Under the pieces are notes generated by a model. That model saw only the letters and a program-made list of their open reading frames with translations, was not told the DNA's origin and searched no databases. The position numbers and the translations under genes were made by a program. DNA of 64,000 nucleotides from a bacterium. GTDB taxonomy: Bacteria > Bacillota > Bacilli > Lactobacillales > Streptococcaceae. Location of the stretch: positions 62,001 to 126,000 of the forward strand of contig CAJNCJ010000001.1 of assembly GCA_905221235.1 (NCBI GenBank), in the 5' to 3' direction. Positions within the stretch are counted from its first letter, which is position 1; each line of letters starts with the position of its first letter. Of this stretch, positions 36,223 through 44,742 are shown in pieces.

Positions 36223-37668
36223 ATGATTAAGATTGAAACCGTATTAGATATATTAAAGAAAGATGGTCTCTTCCGCGAGATTATCGACCAAGGACACTAT
36301 CACTACAACTACAGCCATGTCGTGTTTAACACCATCTGCTATGACAGTCGCAAAGCCAAAGAAAAGAGTCTCTTTTTCGTCAAGGGTGCTACCTTTAAGA
36401 AGGAATTTCTGATTTCTGCCATCTCTCAAGGGCTCGGTTGGTATGTGGCTGAAAAAGACTATGAAGTTAGTATTCCTGCTATCATCGTCAGTGATATCAA
36501 GAAAGCCATGAGTTTGATTGCTATGGAATTTTATGGAAATCCACAGGAAAAACTCAAACTCCTTGCATTTACTGGTACTAAGGGTAAGACAACAGCAGCC
36601 TATTTCGCCTATAACATCTTATCTCAAGGGCATCGACCGGCTATGCTCTCGACCATGAACACAACTCTAGATGGCAAGACTTTCTTTAAGTCTGCCTTGA
36701 CAACTCCTGAGAGCATTGACCTCTTTGACATGATGAATCAAGCTGTGAAAAATAACCGTACTCACCTCATCATGGAGGTATCCAGTCAGGCCTATCTGGT
36801 CAAACGTGTCTATGGTCTAACCTTTGATGTGGGAGTTTTCCTCAATATCAGCCCCGACCATATCGGCCCGATTGAACACCCTAGCTTTGAAGACTACTTC
36901 TACCACAAACGTCTCTTGATGGAAAATAGCCGAGCAGTCATCATTAACAGTGACATGGATCACTTTTCTGTCTTGAAAGAACAAGTGGCAGGTCAAGACC
37001 ATGATTTCTATGGTAGCCAGTCTGAAAACCAAATCGAGAATTCCAAAGCCTTTAGCTTTTCAGCTAGTGGGAAACTGGCTGGTGATTATGATATTCAACT
37101 GATTGGTCACTTCAACCAAGAAAATGCCGTTGCTGCTGGACTTGCTTGCCTCCGTCTCGGAGCTAGTCTTGAGGACATCAAAAAAGGAATCGCAGCAACC
37201 CGCGTTCCTGGTCGTATGGAAGTCCTCACCCAGAAAAATGGAGCCAAGGTCTTCATCGACTATGCCCACAATGGTGACAGTCTTAAAAAACTCATCAATG
37301 TGGTTGAGACTCATCAAACTGGAAAAATTGCTCTAGTGCTCGGTTCTACAGGAAATAAGGGAGAAAGTCGTCGCAAGGACTTTGGCATTCTCCTCAATCA
37401 ACATCCTGAGATTCAAGTCTTTCTGACTGCTGATGACCCCAACTATGAAGACCCAATGGCCATTGCGGATGAAATTAGTAGCTACATCAATCATCCTGTT
37501 GAAAAGATTGCGGATCGCCAAGAAGCTATCAAGGCAGCGATGGCTATTACAAGTCAAGAATTAGATGCTGTCATTATTGCTGGTAAGGGAGCCGATTGCT
37601 ACCAAATCGTGCAAGGAAAGAAAGAAGCCTATCCAGGAGATGCAGCCGTCGCAGAAAATTATTTATAA
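36223..37668 (+). CDS. murE: UDP-N-acetylmuramoyl-L-alanyl-D-glutamate--L-lysine ligase
   Basis: A 481-residue cytoplasmic ligase that adds the third stem-peptide residue. ATP loop [18 protein letters not shown] about 114-131; [39 protein letters not shown]; the specificity loop DDPNYEDP (about 405-412), which matches L-lysine-adding MurE rather than the DNPR motif of the diaminopimelate type. No Shine-Dalgarno is present; GAAAG lies only 1 nt before the ATG. The gene is the only large plus-strand gene in its region. Confidence 0.95.
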   Translation: MIKIETVLDILKKDGLFREIIDQGHYHYNYSHVVFNTICYDSRKAKEKSLFFVKGATFKKEFLISAISQGLGWYVAEKDYEVSIPAIIVSDIKKAMSLIAMEFYGNPQEKLKLLAFTGTKGKTTAAYFAYNILSQGHRPAMLSTMNTTLDGKTFFKSALTTPESIDLFDMMNQAVKNNRTHLIMEVSSQAYLVKRVYGLTFDVGVFLNISPDHIGPIEHPSFEDYFYHKRLLMENSRAVIINSDMDHFSVLKEQVAGQDHDFYGSQSENQIENSKAFSFSASGKLAGDYDIQLIGHFNQENAVAAGLACLRLGASLEDIKKGIAATRVPGRMEVLTQKNGAKVFIDYAHNGDSLKKLINVVETHQTGKIALVLGSTGNKGESRRKDFGILLNQHPEIQVFLTADDPNYEDPMAIADEISSYINHPVEKIADRQEAIKAAMAITSQELDAVIIAGKGADCYQIVQGKKEAYPGDAAVAENYL

Positions 37669-37677
37669 TCGAAAAAC

Positions 37678-37712
37678 AAGGCTAGGAGGCATTCCTAACC
37701 TTATTTTAGTTT
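37678..37712. terminator. Terminator between murE and the DUF1803 gene
   Basis: AAGGCTAGGA and TTCCTAACCTT form an imperfect stem followed by ATTTTAGTTTTT on plus; the A-rich 5' side may let it work for both convergent genes. Confidence 0.7.
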
Positions 37713-38357
37713 TTAAAGAAAAATTAATCTTTCCTTGTCAAATTCGACGGACAACTCATACTTTCCATCTTCATTTTGGACAATATAGCCCAAGACCACT
37801 AAACTGTCCACAAAGATATCACGGCGTTTCTGCATCAGTTGGTCTTTTTTGAGAAATTTTAGCAAAAAAGTTGTCATGTATTTGAGAGCATACTCAGGAT
37901 TAACATCTCCCAAAATATCATAGAGTTCCTGCTGTTTTTCTGTCAAAGGATACTGATTTTTGACCTTGTAGAAATAATTGGACAAGGTCATTTTTGTTCG
38001 CGCAAAGTCCGTCTTTTCAACTAAAATAGCTGCATTGGTCTGATTGCGCAATTCCGTCTCAAAACTCTGATCCAACAAGGCTTGATAGACCGGACTAGCT
38101 TCTCTGACAAAAATTTCTTGGTCCAGTTCGAGACTATCAAGTGATTCCAGCAAAGGAAGATTGAGATAATAACGCTTATTTTCTCGTAGAATCAAGCCAG
38201 CCTTTATATACTCTTCCATGAGTTTATCAACTGCTACATCTGAAAATTGAGCCTTGATTTCTCGTAGAATCACATCCTCATTCTGGTCCAGATAGCGGAT
38301 CAATTCTCCAAAAAATGGCTGTCTCGTCAAACGAGAGGGATTAAAAATCTGAATCAT
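37713..38357 (-). CDS. DUF1803 family protein, function unknown
   Basis: A 214-residue soluble protein matching the streptococcal DUF1803 group from memory. MIQIFNPSRLTRQPFFGELI begins it, and LTEKQQELYDILGDVNPEYALKY lies near the middle. It has no signal peptide, membrane segment or catalytic motif that I recognise. Its start overlaps the end of the YiiX-like peptidase gene by 17 bp, so the two are co-translated. Function unknown. Confidence 0.75.
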   Translation of the reverse strand: MIQIFNPSRLTRQPFFGELIRYLDQNEDVILREIKAQFSDVAVDKLMEEYIKAGLILRENKRYYLNLPLLESLDSLELDQEIFVREASPVYQALLDQSFETELRNQTNAAILVEKTDFARTKMTLSNYFYKVKNQYPLTEKQQELYDILGDVNPEYALKYMTTFLLKFLKKDQLMQKRRDIFVDSLVVLGYIVQNEDGKYELSVEFDKERLIFL

Positions 38358-38853
38358 GAAGATTCCTTTCTTTACATTCTAACAGAGGCGATGCTGCCAA
38401 CTGACTAGGATTGGTCCCAGCTTGGTTTAGAGGCACAGGCAGACCAATCTCCCTATAATATTCCCTCCAAAAATCACTAATCTCCTGCTCCCCATCTCCA
38501 AATTTCATAGGAATAGTTTCGAAAATCGGTAGGATTTCTGCTATATACTGGGAACAGTAAAAACCAGCACCATCTGGATAGAAAGAAGCATTATAGGGAG
38601 CTCCAAGATGCTTACAAGCTCTCTCCTTCACCGACTGGATATCCATTTCTGAGTAGACATAAAGGTCGTACAAGTGATTGGATTCAAAGAAGTCTGCTGC
38701 TTTCTGACAGATAACACCCGCCTTTCCACTAGCATGGTAAATCAGCCCATCCAAATAGATAGCAACATGACTATAGTTACCTGTAGAAGTCTGGATCGCC
38801 TGTCCTATGTCAGACTCATCTCTCACAAAAATCAAATCGCCATTTGCTAACAT
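38341..38853 (-). CDS. YiiX/YebB-like NlpC/P60-type cysteine peptidase
   Basis: A 170-residue protein of the permuted papain-like (YiiX, C92-like) group. NGDLIFVRDESDIGQAIQTS opens it, followed by the His-bearing YSHVAIYLDGLIYHA (about 27-41) and the Cys-bearing GFYCSQYIAEIL (about 98-109); the permuted order (His before Cys) is typical. No signal peptide is present, so it probably acts in the cytoplasm or by unknown export. AGGAG precedes the ATG; its stop overlaps the DUF1803 gene. Confidence 0.8.
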   Translation of the reverse strand: MLANGDLIFVRDESDIGQAIQTSTGNYSHVAIYLDGLIYHASGKAGVICQKAADFFESNHLYDLYVYSEMDIQSVKERACKHLGAPYNASFYPDGAGFYCSQYIAEILPIFETIPMKFGDGEQEISDFWREYYREIGLPVPLNQAGTNPSQLAASPLLECKERNLHDSDF

Positions 38854-38866
38854 GCTTCACTCCTAG

Positions 38867-38890
38867 AAAAAAAGGAGCCGAAACTCCTTT
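38867..38890 (-). terminator. Terminator of ppaC
   Basis: AAAGGAG-TTTCGG-CTCCTTT followed by TTTT on minus, between ppaC and the peptidase gene. Confidence 0.85.
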
Positions 38891-38939
38891 CGATATAAGT
38901 CAAACTAGACTTTCCTATTTTGAACTGACACCCAAAATC

Positions 38940-39875
38940 TTAAGCATTAAAACTTTCAGTCAATTGAGGTACCACTTGTTTCTTACGTGAAACAGCACCA
39001 GCAAGGAAGGCATGATTGTTTTCAAGTTTGAAGTTGAAAGCCGCTTCGACCTTGTCCATGTTCGCACCAAGTGCTAGGATTTCTGAGTTTGAGTTGACGA
39101 TATCTGTAATCATCAAGACAAAGTCAGAGTAGCCGTTTGCTGTGTTGGCAGCTTGCATTGCAGCTTCAATTTCTGCTTGGCGTTCCAAAACTTCAGCGAT
39201 GTCAACTGTGTTTACTTGGGCAACACGGACATTATTTCCGTTCAATTCAAATGTCTTAGCATCGATGTCAATCAATTCTTCAGCAGATTTACTAGCCAAG
39301 TTTGTACCAGCTTTCAACATAGCCAAACCATATTCTTCCAAGTTGACACCAGCTAATTCAGCTAATTCAGGAGCAATAACTTTATCTGTTGGGTGTGTTG
39401 TTGGTGATTTCAAAAGAAGAGTATCTGAGATCAAACCTGAAAGCATCAAACCAGCGATTTCTTTAGGAACAGCTACACCATGTTCTTTGAACATACGGTA
39501 AACGATTGAAGAAGCTGACCCAACTGGCTCCAAACGCATGTAAAGTGGACTTGCAGTCTCAAAGTTAGCCACACGGTGATGGTCCACAACACCATAAACT
39601 TCTACATCAGCGATATCTGATACAGATTGTTGGAATTCATTGTGGTCAGTCAAGATAACTTGCTCTGCACCTTCTGCTTTGGCAGAAGTGATGACACGCG
39701 GTGCTTCCACACCAAAATAGTTCAAGACAAAGGCTGTTTCTTCATTTGGAGTTCCAAGGGCAACAGCTTCCGTATCCAAACCGTAAGCTTCTTTTGCAAG
39801 GTAGGCAAAGGCTACAGATGACCCGATGGCATCTGAGTCTGGATTTTGGTGACCAAATACTAGAATCTTAGACAT
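38940..39875 (-). CDS. ppaC: Manganese-dependent inorganic pyrophosphatase (DHH family)
   Basis: A 311-residue class II pyrophosphatase, which hydrolyses the pyrophosphate produced by biosynthesis. The DHH-type metal motifs are [12 protein letters not shown] (His and Asp about 8-14), LTDHNE and VVDHHRV; the C-terminal domain carries [10 protein letters not shown] with substrate-binding Arg and Lys. ATGAGG precedes the start. It has a near-consensus extended promoter and its own terminator, so it is a single-gene unit. Confidence 0.96.
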   Translation of the reverse strand: MSKILVFGHQNPDSDAIGSSVAFAYLAKEAYGLDTEAVALGTPNEETAFVLNYFGVEAPRVITSAKAEGAEQVILTDHNEFQQSVSDIADVEVYGVVDHHRVANFETASPLYMRLEPVGSASSIVYRMFKEHGVAVPKEIAGLMLSGLISDTLLLKSPTTHPTDKVIAPELAELAGVNLEEYGLAMLKAGTNLASKSAEELIDIDAKTFELNGNNVRVAQVNTVDIAEVLERQAEIEAAMQAANTANGYSDFVLMITDIVNSNSEILALGANMDKVEAAFNFKLENNHAFLAGAVSRKKQVVPQLTESFNA

Positions 39876-39904
39876 GATAATACCTCATTTTGTTTATTCT
39901 CTTT

Positions 39905-39933
39905 ATTGTAGCATTTTTTTCGCTTTTTGACAA
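39905..39933 (-). promoter_or_regulatory. Promoter of ppaC
   Basis: -35 TTGTCA (39933-39928), 17-bp spacer, extended -10 TGCTACAAT (39913-39905). Confidence 0.8.
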
Positions 39934-39957
39934 AAGTAAGAGGAGTCAAAGGACTCC
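39934..39957 (-). terminator. Terminator of the trmN6-GIY-YIG operon
   Basis: GGAGTC-CTTT-GACTCC then TCTTACTTTTG on minus, overlapping the end of the upstream gene by none and sitting just before the ppaC promoter. Confidence 0.7.
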
Positions 39958-39960
39958 CCA

Positions 39961-40245
39961 CTAATCTCCAAAATAACTGAGCAAATTTCTATCTTGATTT
40001 TCAGATAAAAATCTTTCCTTCTGGGCTCGTTTCTTACGCTTGAGCAGGGCTTCTGCTGACATGGCTTCTTCCTTACTGGCAAAACCTTGAGCATAGATGA
40101 GTTTGACTGGCAAGCGGGCTCGTGTATATTTTGCCCCCTTCCCACTATTGTGGACAGCGAGGCGTCTTCTCACATCAGTCGTATAGCCTGTATAGTAAGA
40201 TCCGTCACGGCACTCCAGCACATACATATAAGCCTTATGATCCAT
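39961..40245 (-). CDS. GIY-YIG nuclease-domain protein (UPF0213/YazA-like)
   Basis: A 94-residue protein that is one GIY-YIG domain: [20 protein letters not shown] (about 7-26) with the Tyr-pair and Arg, and [18 protein letters not shown]. The Glu of the family appears in [18 protein letters not shown] role in RNA or DNA cleavage is known only for the wider family. The start at 40245 is chosen because the frame upstream lies in trmN6, and the trmN6 stop overlaps it by 11 bp. Confidence 0.87.
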   Translation of the reverse strand: MDHKAYMYVLECRDGSYYTGYTTDVRRRLAVHNSGKGAKYTRARLPVKLIYAQGFASKEEAMSAEALLKRKKRAQKERFLSENQDRNLLSYFGD

Positions 40246-40984
40246 AATAAATCTCTTCGAGTTCCGGCGTATAAGAGCCATCATCATTGTGTACAATGAG
40301 AGGTGGCAAGACCTTAAAACCGCTTGTTGAACCATCCTTGATAGCTTCAATCAAGAGCATATTAGCTTCCTTTTCTCTTTTTGGATAAACAAATTGCAGA
40401 CGCTTAGGAGCTAGATTATGCCTTTGTAACGTATCCAATATATCTAAAAGCCGATCAGGACGATGAACCATGGCCAAACGCCCATTAGATTTGAGAATAC
40501 TCTGGGCACTACGACAGATTTCCTGCAAATTGGTAGTGATTTCGTGGCGCGCCAAGAGATAATGTTCACTCTCGTTCAGATTAGAATGAGGGTCCACCTT
40601 GAAATAGGGCGGATTACACAAAATCATATCCACCTTACTTCCCTGGATGTAAGCAGGCATATTTTTCAAATCATCACAGATGACCTGCATCTGCTCTTCC
40701 AAACCATTCAAACGGACAGAGCGCTCAGCCATATCTGCCAAACGCTCCTGAATCTCAACAGCAAAAATCTGTGCCTGAGTCCGAGTGCTAGCAAATAGCC
40801 CCACTGCTCCATTTCCAGCGCAAAAATCCACTATCAAGCCCTTTTTAGGAAAACGTGGAAAACGTGACAAGAGAACACTATCCACCGAATAGCTAAAAAC
40901 CTCTCTATTTTGAATGATTTTGATATCTGTCGAAAAGAGCTGGTTAATACGCTCCCCTGATTTTAATAATTGTTCTTCTTCCAT
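40235..40984 (-). CDS. trmN6: tRNA1(Val) (adenine(37)-N6)-methyltransferase (TrmN6/YfiC-like)
   Basis: A 249-residue AdoMet-dependent methyltransferase. [17 protein letters not shown] (about 49-65) binds AdoMet, and [12 protein letters not shown] (about 120-131) is the N6-adenine NPPY catalytic motif. The family modifies adenine near the tRNA anticodon. The start ATG 40984 has no Shine-Dalgarno; a full promoter ends 6 nt before it. It is first in an operon with the GIY-YIG gene, which overlaps it by 11 bp. Confidence 0.88.
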   Translation of the reverse strand: MEEEQLLKSGERINQLFSTDIKIIQNREVFSYSVDSVLLSRFPRFPKKGLIVDFCAGNGAVGLFASTRTQAQIFAVEIQERLADMAERSVRLNGLEEQMQVICDDLKNMPAYIQGSKVDMILCNPPYFKVDPHSNLNESEHYLLARHEITTNLQEICRSAQSILKSNGRLAMVHRPDRLLDILDTLQRHNLAPKRLQFVYPKREKEANMLLIEAIKDGSTSGFKVLPPLIVHNDDGSYTPELEEIYYGS

Positions 40985-40990
40985 GGTCTT

Positions 40991-41019
40991 ATTATAGCAA
41001 ATTTATATTAATATTACAA
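40991..41019 (-). promoter_or_regulatory. Promoter of trmN6, leaderless geometry
   Basis: -35 TTGTAA (41019-41014), 17-bp spacer, extended -10 TGCTATAAT (40999-40991), then six bases (AAGACC) to the ATG. Confidence 0.75.
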
Positions 41020-41036
41020 AAGATAGAAATTTCTAA

Positions 41037-41399
41037 CTAGTGCTTCTGCTTCTTCAAATGTTGAAGGGCTTCCTTGGTCCAAATTGGCATCATTCGTTTG
41101 AGAGGTGCGAAGCCGTAGTTAAAACGGTCGCTTGAAAAGCGTCTCCGTCTCGGAAACTGGTGCTTTTCTTCCTCCAAAGTACGGATAGAAAGACTGGCTT
41201 TCCCTGTAAATTCATCTAAATCCACTACCTGAACCAGAACCTCTTCATCGACTTTCAAGGCTTCATGAATATTTTCAATAAATCCCGTCCGAATCTCTGA
41301 AATGTGAATCAGCCCCGTATCACCCGTCTCTAGCTCAACAAAGGCACCGTAGGGCTGAATCCCTGTAATACGACCCTTTAGCTTATCACCGATTTTCAT
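41037..41399 (-). CDS. cvfD: S1-domain RNA-binding protein CvfD/YugI-like
   Basis: A 120-residue protein with a single S1 domain (about 1-72): MKIGDKLKGRITGIQPYGAF, VELETGDTGLIHISEI, and VDLDEFTGKASLSIR. The basic tail (FPRRRRFSSDRF) may help bind RNA. Pneumococcal CvfD, which I recall, is a post-transcriptional stress regulator. The start at 41399 has GAGGG upstream and follows the stop of the Cof-cyclophilin gene by 1 bp; the longer frame overlaps that gene. Confidence 0.88.
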   Translation of the reverse strand: MKIGDKLKGRITGIQPYGAFVELETGDTGLIHISEIRTGFIENIHEALKVDEEVLVQVVDLDEFTGKASLSIRTLEEEKHQFPRRRRFSSDRFNYGFAPLKRMMPIWTKEALQHLKKQKH

Positions 41400-41400
41400 C

Positions 41401-42801
41401 TTAGCCCTCGATTTCAATTGTTTCAATCACAACATCTTCAACTGGCTTGTCCATAGCTCCTGTCTCAACAGCAGCAATGGCGTCCAAAACAGCGTAAGAA
41501 GCTTCATCAGCTAGCTGACCAAAAACAGTATGACGGCGGTCTAGGTGAGGAGTTCCTCCTTGGTTGGCATAGATTTCCGCAATCGGTTCTGGCCAACCAC
41601 CACGAGCAATTTCTTTCTTAGAATAAGGCAGGTGTTGGTTTTGGACGATAAAGAACTGGCTGCCGTTGGTATTTGGACCAGCATTAGCCATGGAAAGAGC
41701 ACCACGGATATTGTAAAGTTCTTCTGAGAACTCATCCTCAAATGATTCGCCGTAGATTGACTCGCCACCCATACCAGTACCAGTTGGATCTCCACCTTGG
41801 ATCATAAAGTCCTTGATAATACGGTGGAAAATGACACCATCATAGTAGCCATCTTTTGAAAGAGCTACAAAGTTAGCCACTGTTTTAGGAGCATGTTCAG
41901 GGAAGAGCTTAATACGCAAGTCCCCTTGATTGGTCTTAATAGTCGCGATAGGACCTTCTACTGTTTCAATGTCTACTTGTGGGAAATGCAATTCTTTTTC
42001 TACCATACCAAATCCTTCTAAGGCATCAAAAATGCCATCTTCTTCTAGTGTTTTTGTAATATAATCTGCTTTTTCTTTGATGTTATCATGAGAAATTCCC
42101 ATTGCAACGCTGATTCCAGCATAATCAAAGAGTTCCAAGTCATTCAGCCCATCTCCAAAAACCATGACGTTCTCTGGTTTCAAGCCAAGGTATTCCACAA
42201 CCTTTTCCACACCTGTCGCTTTGGAGCCTGAAATCGGCACAATATCAGACGAATGTTGATGCCAACGAACCATACGAAGTTTGTCTGAGAGACTGTCAGG
42301 TAAGTGCAAGTCATCTCCTTTATCTTCAAAAGTCCACATCTGATAGATGTCTTCTTTCTCGTGAAAATCTGGATCTACATCTAAATCAGGGTAAATTGGA
42401 TTAATAGCTTCACTAATCATATCGGTGCGAGTCGACAACTTGGCATCATGACTCCCAACCAAACCATACTCAATTCCTTCTTTCTTGGCCCAAGAGATAT
42501 ATTCCTCAACATCTGATTTCTCAATCTGATGTTGATAAATGACCTGACCTTTTTTATCTTCGATATAAGCCCCATTCAGGGTTACAAAAAAATCAGGTTT
42601 GAGGTCACGAATCTCTGGCACAACACCAAAAATCCCTCGTCCAGAAGCAATACCTGTCAAAATTCCTTTTTCACGTAATTGCTTAAAAATAGTTGGGATT
42701 GAAGCTGGAATAAAACCAGTCTTTGAATTTCTCAATGTATCATCAATATCAAAAAAGACAATCTTAATCTTTTTTGCCTTGTATCTTAATTTCGCATCCA
42801 T
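41401..42801 (-). CDS. Cof-type HAD phosphatase fused to cyclophilin peptidyl-prolyl isomerase
   Basis: A 466-residue two-domain fusion. The N-terminal ~265 residues are a Cof-type HAD hydrolase: FFDIDDTLRNSKTG with nucleophile and acid/base Asp, TGIASGRGIFG, and VMVFGDGLNDLELFDYAGIS. The C-terminal ~195 residues are a cyclophilin: FHRIIKDFMIQGGDPTGTG, GALSMANAGPNTNGSQFFIV and RRHTVFGQL. No signal peptide, so cytoplasmic. The fusion is also known in pneumococcus from memory. GAGG precedes the ATG; an extended -10 TGGTATAAT (42840-42832) lies upstream. Confidence 0.92.
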   Translation of the reverse strand: MDAKLRYKAKKIKIVFFDIDDTLRNSKTGFIPASIPTIFKQLREKGILTGIASGRGIFGVVPEIRDLKPDFFVTLNGAYIEDKKGQVIYQHQIEKSDVEEYISWAKKEGIEYGLVGSHDAKLSTRTDMISEAINPIYPDLDVDPDFHEKEDIYQMWTFEDKGDDLHLPDSLSDKLRMVRWHQHSSDIVPISGSKATGVEKVVEYLGLKPENVMVFGDGLNDLELFDYAGISVAMGISHDNIKEKADYITKTLEEDGIFDALEGFGMVEKELHFPQVDIETVEGPIATIKTNQGDLRIKLFPEHAPKTVANFVALSKDGYYDGVIFHRIIKDFMIQGGDPTGTGMGGESIYGESFEDEFSEELYNIRGALSMANAGPNTNGSQFFIVQNQHLPYSKKEIARGGWPEPIAEIYANQGGTPHLDRRHTVFGQLADEASYAVLDAIAAVETGAMDKPVEDVVIETIEIEG

Positions 42802-42831
42802 ATCACTACCTCTTTCAATCTAACTCTTTCC

Positions 42832-42840
42832 ATTATACCA
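42832..42840 (-). promoter_or_regulatory. Extended -10 promoter of the Cof-cyclophilin/cvfD transcript
   Basis: TGGTATAAT on minus, 30 nt before the start codon; -35 weak. Confidence 0.55.
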
Positions 42841-42882
42841 TAAAGTAGCTAAATCCCACATCCCCAATAAAATCCTTGTCTC

Positions 42883-43386
42883 TTATCCGAATTCCTTTAC
42901 TAGATACAAAACCAAATCATCATTATTCTGGCTAGTTGCATTCATTTCCAAGGGTTGATTTCGATACCAGACACCTGTCCCATCTGGAATGTAGCCCCGT
43001 CTGATATACAATCTCTGGGCAGGGCCATAGCCTAAGTGCAAACCTACACCAAGAGTGACCTTACTCGAAACAAACTTGACTCGTTTTTCTGCTTCTTCCA
43101 GCAGTTGATTCCCAATCCCTTGATTTCGAAAAGGCTCAAACACATTAAAATCTGATAACTCTGGATAGACTTCTGCAAAAGGACCATGTTTAGCAGAGGG
43201 CAAAATGGTAACATAGCCCGCTACAGCACCATCAATCTCTGCAACTAAGACTTCTCTCTCCCCACCTTCCTGTTCCAGAAAATATCTAGCCAAAATTTCC
43301 TCTCTACCAGGCCAACCTTGATTCATAAATCCATGAGATAAGGATTCAATATCAGACTTAATCATATTTCTAATCGTACAATTCAT
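42883..43386 (-). CDS. GNAT family N-acetyltransferase
   Basis: A 167-residue acetyltransferase. FNVFEPFRNQGIGNQLLEEA (about 82-101) is the acetyl-CoA-binding region, and GYGPAQRLYIRRGYIPDGTG is the C-terminal GNAT segment. The start at 43386 (MNCTIRN) is preferred because the longer frame begins inside the -10 element (TGCTATAAT, 43439-43431); AAGGTGG lies 11 nt upstream. Substrate unknown. Confidence 0.84.
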   Translation of the reverse strand: MNCTIRNMIKSDIESLSHGFMNQGWPGREEILARYFLEQEGGEREVLVAEIDGAVAGYVTILPSAKHGPFAEVYPELSDFNVFEPFRNQGIGNQLLEEAEKRVKFVSSKVTLGVGLHLGYGPAQRLYIRRGYIPDGTGVWYRNQPLEMNATSQNNDDLVLYLVKEFG

Positions 43387-43430
43387 CTTTGGCTTACCCA
43401 CCTTTACTCTTTTTATTACCATTATAGCAC

Positions 43431-43439
43431 GCCAAGGTC
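43431..43439 (-). promoter_or_regulatory. Extended -10 promoter of the 42883-43386 gene
   Basis: TGCTATAAT on minus, 44 nt before the chosen start codon. It excludes the longer open frame. Confidence 0.6.
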
Positions 43440-43509
43440 AGAAAAAAACTATCTCGTGAAAAAGAGGTTCACTGGACCTCAACTCGCCTTCTCGTTTCAA
43501 AGCTCGTGA

Positions 43510-43533
43510 AAAAAAGACCCGTCAGGGTCTTTT
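43510..43533 (-). terminator. Terminator of rpsF-ssb-rpsR
   Basis: AAGACCC-TGAC-GGGTCTT followed by seven T on minus, just after the rpsR stop codon. Confidence 0.9.
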
Positions 43534-43535
43534 CT

Positions 43536-43775
43536 TTAATCTTCGTTTACGAAAGGCATCAAAGCCATTACGCGAGCGCGTTTGATAGCTGTTGTTACTT
43601 TACGTTGGTTTTTAGCTGAAGTTCCTGTTACACGACGAGGAAGGATTTTTCCACGTTCTGAAACGAAACGGCTAAGAAGCTCAGTATCTTTGTAATCAAC
43701 ATATTCAATTTTGTTTGCTGCGATGTAATCAACTTTTTTACGGCGTTTGAATCCGCCACGACGTTGTTGAGCCAT
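43536..43775 (-). CDS. rpsR: 30S ribosomal protein S18
   Basis: A 79-residue ribosomal protein that binds next to S6 in the 30S platform. [40 protein letters not shown] and [20 protein letters not shown] are the conserved S18 segments. GGAG precedes the ATG. It is the last gene of the rpsF-ssb-rpsR operon and is followed by a strong terminator. Confidence 0.98.
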   Translation of the reverse strand: MAQQRRGGFKRRKKVDYIAANKIEYVDYKDTELLSRFVSERGKILPRRVTGTSAKNQRKVTTAIKRARVMALMPFVNED

Positions 43776-43806
43776 GTTTTTTCTCCTTTATAATTTTAGT
43801 TGTCCA

Positions 43807-44277
43807 TTAGAATGGTAAATCATCATCTGAAATATCCAATGGATTTGTTGCTCCAAATGGATTTTCATCACGTGAAAAGTCTGGTACTGAATTTGTAGGT
43901 GCTGAATAGCTTGCAGTTGGTGCAGAGTAAGCTCCACCTGTATGACCCTCACGCACACTACGGCTTTCCAACATTTGGAAATTCTCAGCCACGACCTCTG
44001 TCACGTAGACACGTTGTCCTTGCTGGTTATCGTAACTACGAGTCTGGATACGACCTGTCACCCCGATAAGTGAGCCTTTTTTAGCCCAATTAGCAAGGTT
44101 TTCAGCCTGTTGGCGCCACATAACGACATTGATAAAATCAGCCTCACGTTCGCCATTTTGACTCTTAAATGTACGGTTTACTGCAAGAGTAAAAGTCGCA
44201 ACTGCTACATTTGATGGGGTATAACGCAACTCAGCGTCACGTGTCATACGCCCTACAAGTACAACATTGTTAATCAT
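43807..44277 (-). CDS. ssb: Single-stranded DNA-binding protein
   Basis: A 156-residue SSB. The OB fold is about residues 1-105 ([60 protein letters not shown]), followed by a flexible linker and the acidic tip ISDDDLPF that recruits partner proteins. AAGG precedes the ATG. It lies between rpsF and rpsR as in most Firmicutes. Confidence 0.97.
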   Translation of the reverse strand: MINNVVLVGRMTRDAELRYTPSNVAVATFTLAVNRTFKSQNGEREADFINVVMWRQQAENLANWAKKGSLIGVTGRIQTRSYDNQQGQRVYVTEVVAENFQMLESRSVREGHTGGAYSAPTASYSAPTNSVPDFSRDENPFGATNPLDISDDDLPF

Positions 44278-44288
44278 AGTTTACCTTC

Positions 44289-44579
44289 TTACGCGTCAGT
44301 TTTGACGATCATGTGACGAAGAATGTCAGCGTTGATTTTTGAAAGACGGTCAAACTCTTTAAGAGCTGCATCGTCGTTTGCTTCAACGTTAACGATGTGG
44401 TAAAGTCCTTCACGGAAATCTTTGATTTCGTACGCAAGACGACGTTTTTCCCAAGATTTTGATTCAACAACAGTTGCACCGTTGTCAGTCAAAATAGAGT
44501 CAAAACGTGCTACCAAAGCGTTTTTAGCTTCTTCTTCAATGTTTGGACGAATGATATAAAGAATTTCGTATTTAGCCAT
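44289..44579 (-). CDS. rpsF: 30S ribosomal protein S6
   Basis: A 96-residue S6 protein: [40 protein letters not shown] and [20 protein letters not shown] are the conserved regions. AAAGGAGG precedes the ATG. It is first in the operon with ssb and rpsR. A ~70-nt leader with two hairpins and a strong promoter lies upstream, and autoregulation by S6-S18 is known in other bacteria. Confidence 0.98.
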   Translation of the reverse strand: MAKYEILYIIRPNIEEEAKNALVARFDSILTDNGATVVESKSWEKRRLAYEIKDFREGLYHIVNVEANDDAALKEFDRLSKINADILRHMIVKTDA

Positions 44580-44606
44580 TGATATGTTCCTCCTTTTGGT
44601 CTAATG

Positions 44607-44645
44607 ACCCCAAGACTTCGCAAGGGGTAAGTGAGGTTCGCTCAC
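44607..44645 (-). promoter_or_regulatory. Structured rpsF leader (two hairpins)
   Basis: GTGAG-CGAAC-CTCAC and, downstream, ACCCC...GGGGT on minus. The CCG box I know from the S6:S18 leader motif is absent, so any autoregulation here would use a different structure. Confidence 0.45.
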
Positions 44646-44653
44646 AATAAACT

Positions 44654-44682
44654 ATTATACTAGAAAAAATTTTTTTACGCAA
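44654..44682 (-). promoter_or_regulatory. Promoter of rpsF-ssb-rpsR
   Basis: -35 TTGCGT (44682-44677), 17-bp A/T-tract spacer, -10 TATAAT (44659-44654). Confidence 0.8.
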
Positions 44683-44697
44683 GTAAAAACTCTGAAA

Positions 44698-44726
44698 TAA
44701 AAAAAGAAGATGACGAATCATCTTCT
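44698..44726 (-). terminator. UUCG-capped terminator of the giant adhesin gene
   Basis: AGAAGATGA-TTCG-TCATCTTCT followed by TTTTTTTA on minus: a perfect 9-bp stem with a UUCG tetraloop. Confidence 0.92.
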
Positions 44727-44742
44727 CAAAAACTTTGAGTTT

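Noticed and set aside
40246..40350. N-terminal extension of the GIY-YIG frame
   Set aside because: The extra residues lie in the trmN6 coding sequence, have no family similarity, and the ATG at 40245 fits the domain start.
44580..44660. Standard S6:S18-binding leader motif
   Set aside because: No CCG element in the hairpin region.
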